A stretch of 64,000 nt of DNA from Porodaedalea pini (GCA_002794775.1 NBAY01000015.1:1-64000); one strand, 5' to 3'. Positions 35,672 through 48,400 are shown, numbered from the stretch's first letter. Notes: generated from the sequence alone by a model not told the origin. Made by a program: numbers and translations.

Positions 35672-36678
35672 ATGGTCTTCCGGCTTCCCACTCCTTTCGA
35701 CGTGATCGTTCCGTCCCCACCCTCCACACGGCGCAATACACGCCCGCGCCCATGGCGCGGGGAGTTCATCCTGCACGGCATCAACCTCTTCCAGACCCCG
35801 AATGAACAGCAGCGGCTCCTCGTCGCGTCCGCCGAGACGGAGGGCGACAAGTAAGTGCTGCGGTTCCTTCCTCCTCGACCAGGGCCCCTTGCTGATGCAC
35901 TCTTCTTCGAGGAGTAGTCGCACGGACCTCTGGCCGAAGCAGTTCGACGTGCATATCGCACAGCACGCGTGCCGCCTTACGGACATACAGACCTGGGTCA
36001 CGCGCAACGAGGTCCCGCTGTGCATGTTCATACCTGACAGACACGGCAGCACCAACGAGACGCACTTCCGTGCGCTGTCGCGCGTGCTGATCGAGAACCA
36101 GCTCGTACGTTCTAGGCTCTTTACATGTGAATATACGCGTTACTCAATTTCGTATTATGCTGCAGCTCTGTATCGCACCTTGGCCCGTCCCAGGCTTCCC
36201 AGAGACGCGTGCAGGCGCGGGTATCCTTATCTTCCCGAATGCTGCCTCTACGGGTCTCCTCAGCGGCGCCGTCTTCCTCAACGCGCCGTTCCCTGATTTC
36301 ATGGGCCTTCTCCCCGGCGGCGCAGGCTCTAGCGCCATTCCTTCCGGCCTTCCGTCTGCCGGCGGACCTTTCGCCAGCACAGCGAACTTTGATTTCTCTT
36401 TTGCCTCGTATACGGACCCCGGGCCGGGTCAAGGTCAAGGTCAAGGTCAAGGAAGTGGGCAGGGCCAATTCCGCGACGACTCGCCGGCACACTTTACGCA
36501 ACACTTCGCCATGGCCTCGGGCGCGGGCGCAGGATATTGCAAGCCGCAGACGGACGGCTTCAGTGGTGACCGGGCGCTGCACGCCGCTCTGGCCGCGGCG
36601 CCCTTTGATTGGACGATGTTCGACGAAACCACCGATGGCTCTGGCAGCACCTCTCCCGGCTCGACGCGCACCTGGTAG
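35672..36678 (+). CDS. Hypothetical protein with Gly-Gln repeat
   Basis: Three exons (35672-35850, 35918-36104, 36166-36678) total 879 nt, 292 aa. No domain is recognised. Exons 1 and 2 look structured and conserved in style (GEFILHGINLFQTPNEQQRL, QFDVHIAQHACRLTDIQTW, NEVPLCMFIPDRHGSTNETH). They are followed by LCIAPWPVPGF and a Gly/Ala/Ser-rich disordered tail. In the tail, a hexanucleotide repeat at about 36427-36452 encodes alternating Gly and Gln. Introns have good GT-AG borders and keep the frame, which supports a real gene. No signal peptide or membrane segment is seen. Confidence 0.7.
36428..36452 (+). repeat. Hexanucleotide minisatellite (GGTCAA)n inside a coding exon
   Basis: About four tandem copies of GGTCAA lie in the last exon of the hypothetical gene and encode (GQ)n. 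The length is a multiple of six, so changes in copy number would not shift the frame. Confidence 0.85.
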
Positions 36679-37073
36679 AGTTCAATGTTCCTTTCGAGGA
36701 CAGGAATATACTCTTTGATTTGTTCCCCTTCCGAATTACTAACTAAGCAATGTATCCAGTAGCTGGACCCCGGGACAATTGTCTTTTCCTCCCCTGTAGC
36801 ATTCCTTGAATCCCCCTTCAAGCTGTGTTTCGGTTTGGTTTCGGTTTCGGTTTTGTGTTTTGTGTTTTGATACCCCACGCTCCCTTGTGCTAACTTGTAG
36901 AGAAGACGGTGTTCGCAAATCTATACGAATGGATGTAGCGCAACAAATATTATAGCTAGTATCGAGGGCAGATAGGACACTGTAGAGGGTTGGGAATCGA
37001 ACTGTAGAGGAAGGAATGTAGTGTTCGTGGTTATTACGCATATAAATGGAGTTCAAGCCGTCATTAAAAAAAA
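36679..37073. other. Convergent intergenic region
   Basis: This is about 395 bp between two convergent genes. A run of TTTCGGTTT-type repeats at about 36829-36860 is the only pattern noticed. Confidence 0.45.
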
Positions 37074-37945
37074 TCAAGCCTTCTGGGTCGATTCCTTCCT
37101 TCCTGCCGCCTCTTGGCCATACTGCCGAGGAAGCAGTGCAAGACCGGCAGCGTACAGCACCCAAAAGACCTAAAACAACGGGCGCGCATCAATTCATTCA
37201 GTTTCCGCAGTCATCCCATCAAGCAGTTCTCAGATCCACGTACCACAATCAGCGCGATCCACGCATGCATCGCACTCTTCGTGACGACCGTCCCGTCGCC
37301 CGTGCCCTCGTACCACTCCGTCACGATCCCGTAGTGCACCTGGTAAAACGCGAGTGCGATGATCGCGAGTCCAAGGAACGCGTGGAAGTAGTTTTGCGGC
37401 GGGCGGCGCCCGCCCATCAGCCGGGGCGTCTTGAACGAGTGGATGACCGATCCAAGCAGTAGCTGGACCAAATACAAGATGAGCAGCGCGAGGCCAATTT
37501 TCTGGAGCAGGCACCGAAAGCAGACGGCATCAGATTTCAGAAAACTCGGAAGTAGGGAAAAAAAAAAAAGATCCCGCGCGCTGGCGACGGAATGACGCGA
37601 TCGAAACGGAAGCGAACCTTGTGAGGATCGACGAAGTGCCCGCCGGTGTTCAGAAATGCAGTCGACTTGTATCCGTAATACCAGCCGGCGAAGATGATGG
37701 GTCCAGCGAGGAGGAACTGGAGGAAGGAGTGGGCCCAGAACCACCTGATACCATGGCTCGGGGTCAGCGATTTCAATTTTTCTCGGAATATGAGAAGGCG
37801 AGGCTCACCTGCCGGTAAACGTGCGGAGGTAGCGTCCCACGAGAGCCCCAAGAGGAAGGAGGACGATAAACCCGATAGAGCTCAGCAGCGCATGCTTTTT
37901 GATCTGCTTGTCAATGTCACTCAGCGGGGGGTGAATCTCAGCCAT
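37074..37945 (-). CDS. Cytochrome b561-domain membrane protein
   Basis: Four exons (37809-37945, 37618-37744, 37244-37501, 37074-37169) total 618 nt, 205 aa. The protein has about five to six membrane helices: LLSSIGFIVLLPLGALVG, FLQFLLAGPIIFAGWYYG, IGLALLILYLVQLLLGSVI, NYFHAFLGLAIIALAFYQ and AMHAWIALIVVFWVLYAAGL. Conserved-looking His residues (HALL, HSF in helix 2, HSF after helix 3, HAFLGL) fit a b561-type two-haem electron-transfer core. No signal peptide or DOMON domain is present, so this is a stand-alone b561 domain. It probably moves electrons across an internal or plasma membrane; the donor and acceptor are unknown. Frame and length agree across all joins. Confidence 0.8.
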
Positions 37946-38721
37946 AAGAACAGCGACGAAGGACGGGAGGGTTGGTCGAGGTGGTGGTCGAGAGCAAAGC
38001 GAACCTTAAGCACGACAACTGCGGGTGGGCTATAAGAGGGTGCGAGCACGATGGGGCTGCGTGAAACGCACAGCTCGAAGGGCGTCGGTGAGGCGCGCTT
38101 CGTTGCTTACGCGTGGGAGGGGCGCACGCATTCTTGGCTAGTTCATTGGACCGGCACGAACGGCGGTCAGAGATTCAACTGCGGAGAATGTTGATGGCTG
38201 CGCGGCGCTCTCACGTCTCATTGCTATGATATGCGGTGATGACGTGAGGGGGTATAACACGCCTCAGTCGTTCCCAGCAGGAGCGCTCGAGTACTCCATC
38301 ACATCTCCCACGCCGGAGTCGGTAATGATTAAGATGGGCAGCAGATAGTCGCGCGGGTGTCGCATGAGCCCATAAATGAATCATATTTTGAGATAGAGGT
38401 CCGCTTTGAGTTGAATGTCGACGTTCACCAATAAGGTGTCGATAAAAGACGATAGACAAAAGGAAGGCATAAAAGAGTTTGTTTTCGAGCGGTATTTCTG
38501 ATGATTGTCAAGAGGCCAATATCCGTTGATTTAGCTCGGTGCAACGCAGAGTCCGCAGGGTAGAAAAACTAGAAACTTGGGCTTTCCGGAGGCAGAAGGG
38601 CCATCTGCATCCGATAATGCAACGACGACCCGTAGCAGAGTTCGGGAAGACGAGTTTAGGAGAGATATTTGGATAATGGACCCGGAGTCAAAGTACCCAG
38701 TGTTCCAAGATTGGTTCAAGG
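37946..38721. other. Intergenic region upstream of the b561 gene
   Basis: This is about 0.8 kb holding the promoter of the b561 gene. Nothing else is recognised. It ends at the TA that borders the MITE. Confidence 0.5.
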
Positions 38722-39507
38722 TAAGGTACACGAAAGTTAAACTCGACAAGCTGTGACGCGCGTGGTGCTTACCTCACTTGCCTAATCTGGCTTCACTCAA
38801 CATCGACGAAACTGCCTCTTCGACTGGACACAAAATCAAAATTGAGCCTCACAGAGTTGTTGGGATTGCTTTTATCTACAGACCTGTGTTTTTAAATTTT
38901 AGAAATAATAACTTTTGATGATTTTCTAAGAAGGAAAAAAGTCTTTTTGTTGCAAAGGCCTCAGATTTTACTTTGCAACAATCTGACGAACTTTTGATTT
39001 TTTGACCACGGAAGTTTGGCCGCTCTCGGCTAATTCTATATGACAAATAACTTCTATATATAGCAGTATTATACAATTACTAATCATGCATATCCTCAAC
39101 ATTTTCTCCCCTTTGACAGTCTTGCCACACAAAAAAGCACCGTGCCATGCCATTCAAGGATTACAACTGGATAAAGAACATAAAGAGCAAAAAGAAGCTT
39201 GTGAGCAGTTCATGATATATTTTGAAACATATACCGACCTGTATTTCATCTGTCAGACTGCAAAACAAGAACCAGTCAAGACAACCTATGTCTCAGATGA
39301 CAGTATCAGGTAGAATTCTGACAGATGGAGGCTCATGGAATATATAAAAAATGTATTTCTCATTCTACAAGAGCTAACAAAACTTTTCAAAAATTTGACC
39401 TCACAATTTTGGCCGCTAGGGTCCTTCCTAATATGGTAAGCGGAGGGTTCAGGGTCCGTGACAGTGATGTGACACCAGCTTGTCGAGTTTAACTTTCGTG
39501 TACCTTA
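38722..39507. mobile_element. MITE with perfect 30-bp inverted ends and TA target site
   Basis: The ends at 38724-38753 and 39476-39505 are exact reverse complements (beginning AGGTACACGAAAGTTAAACT), and both are bordered by TA (38722-38723, 39506-39507). This fits a Tc1/mariner-derived non-autonomous element of about 780 bp. The inner part codes for nothing recognisable and is AT-rich. A diverged, reversed relative lies at 4976-5522. Perfect ends suggest fairly recent movement. Confidence 0.85.
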
Positions 39508-39950
39508 GAAGGAGAGCAACAAATCAATATTAATGTATTATGTAGTCAGGGCCCAAAGGTAGTCTCGCGTGGCTCTCACATGCTTTCCCTTCCTCGGCTC
39601 ATCACGCCAACACAGCGCATACTTCCGACGGCCCTCCGCAAACCGCGGTCCGAGTCATTGCTATCGTCGTCGTCGTCGTCGTCAGTCTTATCGCGCAACG
39701 CCGTGATATACATTGCGCATAAAAGCATAATCAATTGGACAGTGTACATATGTATGTCATTGCAAAGAAATGATCAAGAGATCATTATTAATCTGCCAAA
39801 ATAGAGAGCAAAAAGAAACAAAAATAATCATTAAGCAAGGCTTGTACATTCATAAAACGTAAGATGCCTATCAGAAGATAGCATAATAGCAAGGGAGAAA
39901 AGGTAGCTCACCATAAGGCACAATCCATGAGCGTGCGACGCAAAGCTTAA
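39508..39950. other. Intergenic region downstream of the kinesin gene
   Basis: About 440 bp. A TCG/CGT trinucleotide run at about 39664-39683 is the only notable pattern. The plus-strand frame through it (39580-39804) has no recognisable domain. Confidence 0.45.
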
Positions 39951-42900
39951 TCACGTCTCCAGTATCTTTGTGTTCGTCGGCAGCCATTCCGACTCCTCAT
40001 CGCCCTCGTCGTCACTGTCTACACCAGCAGTCGCTTTCACACCATTCTTTCCTTTCTTCTGCTTCTTGGGCGGCGTCTCCTCCTCGTCCAGCTCGCCGTC
40101 TCTAGCGACACGCTTCTGTTTTTGCGGACTGTTCGTTGCCTCCTCGAAGGGCGCCGGCCGACCGCGACCTCCCCTTCCCTTTCCCTTCTTCTTGTCTAGG
40201 CTGTTCACATTGCCAAGGCCCCCTAAGGTACGGTAGTTGTCATCTGAGTCCCCATCGTGATCGTCGCGCTTTACCGTGCTCGTTTCCGCTATCGAAAAGA
40301 GATCAATGGTGGAGTTGTGCTCCGTGCTCTTCGCCTTCTTCGATTTACCCTTCTTTTTCTTCAGCTCAGGCACGAATTCGACGTTGTTCTTGACGGCATA
40401 CTCGATCTCGACGATGCTTGATGTTATTATTGCCATGAGCACGGTACGCAAGAGATCACAGGTAATGAATATACGCACCGTTCCCTAAGCTTCATGTTGT
40501 CGGGTACGTAGGACTCTGCCTTCTTATATAGATTGAGCGCAACCTGTAAATTACCCCTGCAAAAATACAGCACTGCCCTTCAGTAACAACTTTGACTTCG
40601 TAATCCAGGACTTACTTCTCAGAATGCGCCCGAGCAAGGGCAACGTATGCCCGTCCCGTCTTCTTCTTCGATGTAGGCGAAAGGACGTCAGCGAGCTGTA
40701 CCTCACGGCTGTTTTGTTCGCTACTCGCGTCATTTTCCACAGAAAAATGCGGGTACTGCACCGTCAGTCATTGTGTATTGATGCCGAAGGAAACCACTCA
40801 CTATTTCTGCTCAAGCTCTACGAGGCGCCGCTTCAGTTCGTTGTCCAGGTCTTCGTGGCGTTTAAGAAGAGGAGTCAGAACGCCCGAAGGTAATGAATTC
40901 GAAGCCACCGGACGCGCTGCTCGGGTCATTTCTTCGGGTAAAATAAGGTCCGGCGTTGAGTGATCGCTCTCCTCCTGTACGGTTACCAACAATTGCTTTT
41001 CGACCTCCTTCTTTTCTTCTGCCTCTCGACGGCGCTCGCGTTCTTCAAGGCGGCGTGCGACCTCAATTTCCACAGCTTTGGCGATCTGCAGGAAGAGGTT
41101 TTTAGTCCTTATACAGCTCTGGGTGTTTGACGCAAATAACACCTACCCGTTCGTCAATTTCCTCCTCGGTCATCCCCAAAATTCCTGACCCGCTATTGTT
41201 TCCACGATCACTGCCACTCCCAGATTCGGTGATTTGTTTCTTCACTGCACCCTGGCCCATTCCAGGGAGGCCCATTGCAAATGGCTGGAATCCACAGGGA
41301 CCACCAACACCGAACATGGAAACACGTCCCTTCGAAGGACCGGGGAGCTTGGACGAACCAGCGGTGGGCAAAAGAGAGGGACGGCCGGATTGACCTGAAA
41401 TAAGATACAACATTTAATCTGGGAATTACGTCGCCAGACGAGGGCAGGCGTACGGGACGAAGAAGCGACATTTGCGGGTGGTAAACTAGGAAGCTGAGGC
41501 GCCAGTGCAGCGAAATGAGGTTTCGGAGCCGGTTGGTTATCTTGATGCTTCGTCAACGAAGCAGTTTAATGGTAGATAGGACGTTACTCACCTCTAACAT
41601 TAACAACAGGTTTGTTTTCGATTTCTTTCGTCCGGGTCGCAAAGCTAAAATGCTATTAGTGAATCACGGAGCATTTAAATCATACGCTAACGCACTTGAG
41701 CGTGTTCCACGTATCCTGCCTGAATTTCGTGCCTGGTGCTAAGTTGCAAATCAGTAAGCCGACTGCACTTCCACCCAAGGCGTCTTGCAGAATTCTGGTG
41801 AGCTTGGAGTTCCTGTATGGGATTCGCGACTACATGGGGAAGAAATGCTATGAGTACACTGCTCAGGTTAGAGCACGCGTTGGTCGTACCGCTCCTTGGT
41901 TCAATGCATGAACCACCTGGCCGAGTACACTGAGAGACTTGTTGATTGCGGCCGACTCAGCCATACGCGAAGGATCGTTGCCTGTCAGCTATTCAAACCA
42001 TCTAGCATCAGTAATTTTGCAACATTACATTATTCATACGTAAAGCTGAAGGAACCTTGTTATTTTCTGATCCAGCCAAATCCACGAGGTTAATCTTTCC
42101 AGTCACCGCTGAAAACAGAATAGTCAGTGATCACGCTCAGAAACTCATCATAAAGTATGAATTCGCATACTTTGTCCTGCAGTGCTATCCACCATTTGTA
42201 CGTGTAATGTCAGTATCGCATGTGAGCGCGACGACGCGTGGTTCAAATTCGTCGACCCAACCGATCGACGCTTGGTTGCCGCACTTGAGGCCCTTCAGCA
42301 ACCGTTCAGGTAACATTGGGAGAAAGCGGCTCACGTATATATCCTATCAAACTCTGACACGCTCGAGAGCGGGAGCGAGCTCAGATGCGCGACAAAAACC
42401 TGTCCAGCAGCGTCTTCCCTGATGGGGAGTTTCGGAGCCTAAAAAAGGGCTTCAGATTGTGTGATCGGAAACTGAATAAAAACAACGACGTACACTGTCA
42501 CGATCTACCAGAAGATCATATGCCTCCTCTTTGTATATCTCCATGTAGGACACGGATAGGCCAATTTCAGCATCCTCGACGGACGTGCCTCTTTCAAAGA
42601 TGTCCTTAATTTAGGCAACCATATTATGCTTGAGTTTTCAGTATGATGAATGAAGATGAACATACGCGAACGACACGAGGTATTATACCAGGTTGTGTCT
42701 TTGTTCCTTGTATTGTATGCGTTTTTCCAGACGAGGTGACTCCATATGCAAAAACAGTTACGGTCTAGCACAGCAAATATCCCACACATAAACGGGTGGC
42801 CGCGCACAAATACAAGCTATGAAGACATACCACACCACTGAAAACGACATCAAGCAGCGGCTTAACATCATTAGTGTAGATCTCTTCTTGAGTAGAGTGC

Positions 42901-43070
42901 TGTCCGTAGCATGACGAGAACGGGAACTTGAAGCGTTGGGTGGGGTCGCGTGGATGGGTGATGGTGACGAACGCGCCGCTGTCATCATTCTGCACACCGA
43001 CCGCATCGTCGATGATTTCGCCTGCAATATTCGGGCGCAGACGAGCGGCGATGCGTATTTTGGAGGCCAT
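39951..43070 (-). CDS. Kinesin motor protein with C-terminal TPR-like and basic tail
   Basis: A multi-exon gene that starts at 43070 with [14 protein letters not shown]. The N-terminal motor domain shows all the landmarks in order down the minus strand: [15 protein letters not shown], the ATP-binding loop [16 protein letters not shown] (about 42745), [15 protein letters not shown], switch [10 protein letters not shown] (about 42245), switch II VDLAGSE (about 42085), and [20 protein letters not shown] (about 41795). Then come a Pro-rich region, a coiled coil ([22 protein letters not shown], about 41050), a TPR-like repeat ([11 protein letters not shown], then [19 protein letters not shown]), and a Lys-rich acidic/basic tail ending at 39951. 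It would move along microtubules; the motor most resembles KIF22/Kid-type kinesins, but the subfamily is uncertain. Exact exon borders were not all resolved. A retrotransposon sits about 100 bp upstream of the start. Confidence 0.87.
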
Positions 43071-43158
43071 AATTGTTGAGAATGACCTATGGCGGCGACG
43101 ATGAGCAAGCGACGAGTGGACAAACGGAAGCAAACCGAACCAAAGGAGCGCTAGCGCG

Positions 43159-43169
43159 TCAAAGACCAC
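43159..43169 (+). repeat. Target-site duplication, 5' copy (TCAAAGACCAC)
   Basis: This 11-bp sequence is repeated exactly at 49439-49449, directly at the other end of the non-LTR retrotransposon. Confidence 0.85.
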
Positions 43170-43232
43170 TACCATCACCATCTGCCGTGGGAAGACAACG
43201 CTACCAGCCTCATTTCTCGTTCTCTACTCGCT

Positions 43233-45467
43233 ATGGACAGCAAAATGTTGACCAGAGCAAAAGCTTCTCTTCACAAGACAAAGTCTACCCTTTCCCTTGC
43301 TAATCCCAAGGACCCTACCAAGTGTGGGGAGTGTAAACAGGATCTCCCCTATCACAGTCGCTCGTGTGTTAGCGGGACTGCCAAGTTATGCGTCACTTGT
43401 GGTCGCGACAAGACCTACAACCACAATGACAATGTATGCGCTACAGTACAAGTGAATCGCTCTACATGGTCTCCCGATGTCGAGGCGGACGAACATGCCG
43501 CCAAATTGCGTAAACAAGGAGACCTTCCCCCGACCCCGGAAATCGAATCGCAGAACAGTCTTAAACGTTCAAACTCTGAAGAAGAACATAGGTCCATCCC
43601 ACCCCCCTCTCGAGTTGACGATGATGCTATGGACGACGATCTGTACATCCCCGACGAGCATACCAGTCAGGCCCCTCAGGTCGACAATATCATGGAGGAT
43701 ATCGATGAAATGACTGATCCGGCTATCGCCGAGAAAGTCAACCTTTCTTTTGCTGATCTCACTAAAGAAACCATTAATACTATTAACACGCTTATCTCCC
43801 AACCGACGTGGTCTTCAGATAAGCCCTGGTTCGACGACCCAGTCCGAGCCGGGTCCATCCTCGCTAACGTTGGATCCAATTTGGTATCCTGGATAAACAA
43901 GTCGAACTCACTGGACGACGAAACTAGCCTCGCCAATTCTGCCAACGAAAGCCTGGAAGCTTTTCACTCCACTTTCCGCATTCACTCTCCCTCGTTTAAA
44001 CATGTGTTTGAAAACATCTACGTCAACAGCCAAACCATCCGTGATCAGGAAATCACGGACACTATGCACTCCATGTCCCGTTCTATTCAGCACCTTTCCG
44101 CGGTTGTCTCTTCCATTGCCGAAAAAACTAATAACATTGAAAAACAGCTTTCAGACGTTCCGGCTCCATCAGCACCACGTTCGGCTCCCGATACCACTAA
44201 CATTCATAAACAGAACAAAATCCTCCCCGATCCAATTGGTGTCCGTTTCGTTCATGATCCCAAATTTCCCCCCCCAGGCCCCATTACTAAACAGCGCGTC
44301 CAGACCCCGAAAAACGGGAAAACGGAATATGCAGCTGCCATTGCCAAAACCCGTATTCCGGGTTCTGGCTTTCGGATGACCTCGGAAGGCACCATCATCG
44401 CTCCAGATGGCTATGCCCATTCAGCCCACAACGCCCCTCAGGGTTCTCAAACCAAAGTCTATTACCCGCCTGTCGAAGCCGTCGGAACGGATAAGGACGG
44501 GTTCACAACAGTTACATACGCCAAAGCGGCGCAGAAGAAGGCCAAACCCACCCCTACCAAAGTGGTCCGCGTCACTGAACAGAACCCTGACGGGGAAATT
44601 TCTACTGTACCAATCAACCGATCTAACGGATCGGTCAACACTCGCGTTCGGAACGTCCGGCGTATTTTCTTTTCTCTTCCTGGCGATCTCGCTGTTCGTC
44701 CATCTACCCTTTCCGTCAAAAACAGTGTTCGTGCTGGCCTTAAGGGCAACGCTCTCTTTAAACATCTCGTCGTTCTTAATGTCGAATATACCACTAACAG
44801 CAATCTTTTGATTGCTTTCACTAACATTCGTTCTGACTTCGACTCTCAACACAGTTCGCTCGTTGCCCAACTCAACCGTATTATTAACATCAGTGGCGCT
44901 AGGGCCTTCACACCCTCACCACAATTCAAGATGGTCATACCGGGTGTCCCAGTCTATGACAAAGACACCAAGCTAATCTATTCAGAGAAAGACCTCATTG
45001 ACGAAATATCAGCTCTCCCTCAATTTGAGGGCCAGGAATTCATGTTTCCCCCACGTTTCATGTCCTCTATCGAGCGCCTGAATCAGCGCGACTTCTGTAA
45101 CGTATCGGTTGTTCTCAAAGACGATTCGCGTCTTTGTTTCGACCATTTCTTCCTCCACAACAACCGGTCCGTCCCGATATTTGGAGTTATACGTCGCCTC
45201 GAAGAAATGCGAGCTCGCCCCACCATCAACCAGTGCGACAATTGTCACCGCCTGGGACATCCAGCTGCTAAATGTCGATCCGTCGCCCGTTGCGCGATTT
45301 GTTCCGAACCGCATCGTACCGCCGTGCATGTCGCCAAGTGCGCTCCATGCACCGCGATCAACAATCTTCAATGCGACCACTTCGCTCTGTGCATTAACTG
45401 CCAGGGCAATCACAGCGCCAGATCTTCGGAGTGTCCAGCTCGCCGCAACTATCGCTCCCCTTTCTAG
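43233..45467 (+). CDS. LINE ORF1, Gag-like zinc-knuckle protein
   Basis: 744 aa, a nucleic-acid-binding protein presumed to coat the element RNA. The N-terminus has a Cys-rich cluster (CGECKQ, CVTCGRDKTY; about residues 30-70). The middle is acidic and then disordered. About residues 470-640 form a fold compatible with an RNA-recognition type domain, though this is uncertain. The C-terminus has a classic CCHC knuckle, CDNCHRLGHPAAKC (about residue 668), and two more Cys/His clusters (CAICSEPHR, CINCQGNHSARSSEC). The frame is intact. Its stop is six bases before the ATG of ORF2, so ORF2 may be translated by reinitiation. Confidence 0.88.
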   Translation: MDSKMLTRAKASLHKTKSTLSLANPKDPTKCGECKQDLPYHSRSCVSGTAKLCVTCGRDKTYNHNDNVCATVQVNRSTWSPDVEADEHAAKLRKQGDLPPTPEIESQNSLKRSNSEEEHRSIPPPSRVDDDAMDDDLYIPDEHTSQAPQVDNIMEDIDEMTDPAIAEKVNLSFADLTKETINTINTLISQPTWSSDKPWFDDPVRAGSILANVGSNLVSWINKSNSLDDETSLANSANESLEAFHSTFRIHSPSFKHVFENIYVNSQTIRDQEITDTMHSMSRSIQHLSAVVSSIAEKTNNIEKQLSDVPAPSAPRSAPDTTNIHKQNKILPDPIGVRFVHDPKFPPPGPITKQRVQTPKNGKTEYAAAIAKTRIPGSGFRMTSEGTIIAPDGYAHSAHNAPQGSQTKVYYPPVEAVGTDKDGFTTVTYAKAAQKKAKPTPTKVVRVTEQNPDGEISTVPINRSNGSVNTRVRNVRRIFFSLPGDLAVRPSTLSVKNSVRAGLKGNALFKHLVVLNVEYTTNSNLLIAFTNIRSDFDSQHSSLVAQLNRIINISGARAFTPSPQFKMVIPGVPVYDKDTKLIYSEKDLIDEISALPQFEGQEFMFPPRFMSSIERLNQRDFCNVSVVLKDDSRLCFDHFFLHNNRSVPIFGVIRRLEEMRARPTINQCDNCHRLGHPAAKCRSVARCAICSEPHRTAVHVAKCAPCTAINNLQCDHFALCINCQGNHSARSSECPARRNYRSPF

Positions 45468-45473
45468 ATTCTT

Positions 45474-48400
45474 ATGTCAGAGTCTATTTCGGTTTTTTCT
45501 CTTAATCTGCGCAATTCAGTCCCTACTTTTGACTATTTACTCCGCTCCTTTTCCTCCACTCATTCCGCCCCAGATATTATCTGTTTTCAAGAAATCCCCA
45601 TCATTCATTCAACTGTTCCTTCCAAATCTTCTTCAACCGGCACCCGCGTTTTTAATCTTCGTAATTTCACCCCTTACATTGCCTTTCGTCCTTCTTCCCC
45701 TGAGAAACCCAGGTGTTGTACACTGATTCATCCTCGCATCATTCACCGTGTTTCCCTATATACTCCCGGCTCGTCATCGCCTAATATTACAGTAACCTCC
45801 ATTTCTCGGGGCGACTTATCCCCCCTTCTGCTTTGGAACGTCTATAGTTCCCCTTCCCTTCACGAATTCGAGAACCCCCTACCTTCTCTCGACCTTCCCT
45901 CTAACATTTTTATTGGGGACTTTAACCGACATTCAGACCTCTGGTCTTTCCCAGATCAATCTGGTCTTTTTTCGCATTCTACAATTCTTGTTGACTGGAT
46001 CAACGAAAATCGTTTAATTGTTTGCAATCCCCCTTACAAACACACTTATTTCAACCGCTCATCCGGGTCTAAAACGATCATTGATCTTATTATCGCTTCA
46101 GACGATTTTGCCCCTTCGCTGTTAGAACGTTCCTTCATTTCAGACCCTTCCCTTGATATTTCATCAGACCATCTCCCTATACGTTTCTCTTTCGATATTA
46201 ATGAATTGGCTCCTCCCAAACAACCCCCCCTCCGCTCCATTCGTTTCCGAGATTTACCCTCTTTCATAGGGGAATTTTGCGAATCTAACCTATTCCCCTT
46301 TTCTTTAGCGGGGATCGAATCCCCTAAGGCGCTGGACGACCTCCTTTTTTCTCTTCATTCAACCCTTTCCGATTTCGCTACCTCGTTCCTTCATAAACGA
46401 AAACCTCGATCCTACTTTGGCCCCAACAACTGGTGGTCCGAAGCATGCTCCAAGCTCTATCACGATCACTGTCGTAACCCACACCCTGAGTCGAAGAGGC
46501 TCTTAGACATGGAAATCACCAGAGCCAAAAACGCCTTTTTTGGTTCGCGCCTTCAAAAATCCGATACGCAGTCAGTGTGGCGCAATCAGTACCTAGGCAT
46601 GGCCCGCCGCCGAGCTCCAATCGGCGCGCTCCGTATGTCAAACGGGTCGTTCACCCTTACAGAATCCGATAAAGCGTCCCTCTTCCGCGAGACGTTCTTC
46701 CCCCCATTACCGCAAACTCCGGAGGTCATTCCCCTTCCCGCCCTCTCGGAATTTCGTCCCATCGAATTAAAGGACGTACATGCGGCCCTTCAGGGCGTCG
46801 ACCGCGAAACGAGTCCTGGCAATAGCCATATCTCGTACAAACATTTGGAGCTCCTCATCGAGCATCGAGGACAGTTTTTCGCCGATCTTTTCACTTTATG
46901 TTTGAAAATTGGTCATTTTCCTTTTCCTTTTAAAACGTCACTCGTTACTTTCATTCCTAAACCCAAACGTTCGGACTTCTCTGTCCCAAGGGCATTCCGG
47001 CCTATCACCTTGGTTGACACCATAGGTAAACTTTTTGAACGCATTCTCTTCAATTTTCTTCAACCCTTTTTTGAACTTAACAACCTTCTTCCCGACGCTC
47101 AACATGGGTGCCGCAAACACCGTTCTTCTTTAACCGCATGCTATTCTTTACTTTCAACCATTCTATCTCAACCCTTTATTATGAACGGCAGCAGTGAAAG
47201 TGCACTACACCGTCGTCATCGTTATTTGATCACTTCGATCCTCACCATTGATATCCAAGGTTTTTTTGACAATATTTCGCACAACCGCCTTCTTTCCAAA
47301 CTCATTCATTCCAAAGTTCACCCCAATATTATTCATGTTCTCTCGGGCTGGCTCAGAGACCGTCCCATTTCACTTTCGTTTAATAATTTCGTTTCTTCTC
47401 CCTTCGTCAAACCCAACCGTGGGGTTCCCCAAGGGTCCCCATTATCCCCTCTGCTTTCAATATTCGCTTCAGCCGACGTTATCACGTCCTATAATTCCCA
47501 TTTTGGCCCATCGCAACCTTTACTCGCATACATGGATGATCATCTTCTTTACGCTCGTTCACTCAGCATTAGCACCAATTTGGTGCGTCTTCGCAAACAA
47601 TTTCAATTCATTTCTCTTCAATTTCAATCCCTTGGTTTATCCATCGACCCAGACGCTATCGAACTTCTTCATATTCTACCTCACCACAGAGTTGCAAACT
47701 TTACCTTCCAATCCTTTTTAACGGACTCTCCTTCATCTTCCAGCGCAGCTTTGTCTTTACCAAACAACCGTGTTATTCGCCCTCTTCGCCATCTTACTTG
47801 GTTAGGCATCATTTTTTCTTATGACTTGTCCCCCAAACTTCATTTCGAATCCCGGGCCAACAAGGCTCTTTCTACCCTTCACCAGCGTTCCTTCCTTTTC
47901 AATCGGATCAACGGCGCATATCTTCAGTACGCTCGTCTTTTATATTTTGGTTTAATTCGTTCAGTCGCCATCTACGGTGCTGTCCTCTTCTCCGAGTCTC
48001 CCCTTCTTTCAATTCTTCAAAAAACCCAATACCGTTTTTTACATCTCGTTTTCAATCATAGTACTCATCCAGGTGTGGCGGAATCCTTTCTATCCTGCCC
48101 TCCGCTTCCGCTGTTTATTCGTTCTCTGTCTCAACGTTTCCTTCTCTCTTATTTTGCCTACTCTACGCATAACCCATCTCCGAATCAATATCTCCTGTCT
48201 TCACTTCTTCCCAATATCACGATCCCTAAAGCAGGTTCTTTTCCCAACTTCACCCCCATTCATTCGCGTCTCATTATGACCCCCATTCCTTCATCTTCGC
48301 AACGTCCACACGCTATTCAAAATTTTAACTCTTTCTTTCTACACCCCCCTCCATATCAATATTTTATCTTTACAGATGGCTCCATCATTCCACAAGCCGA

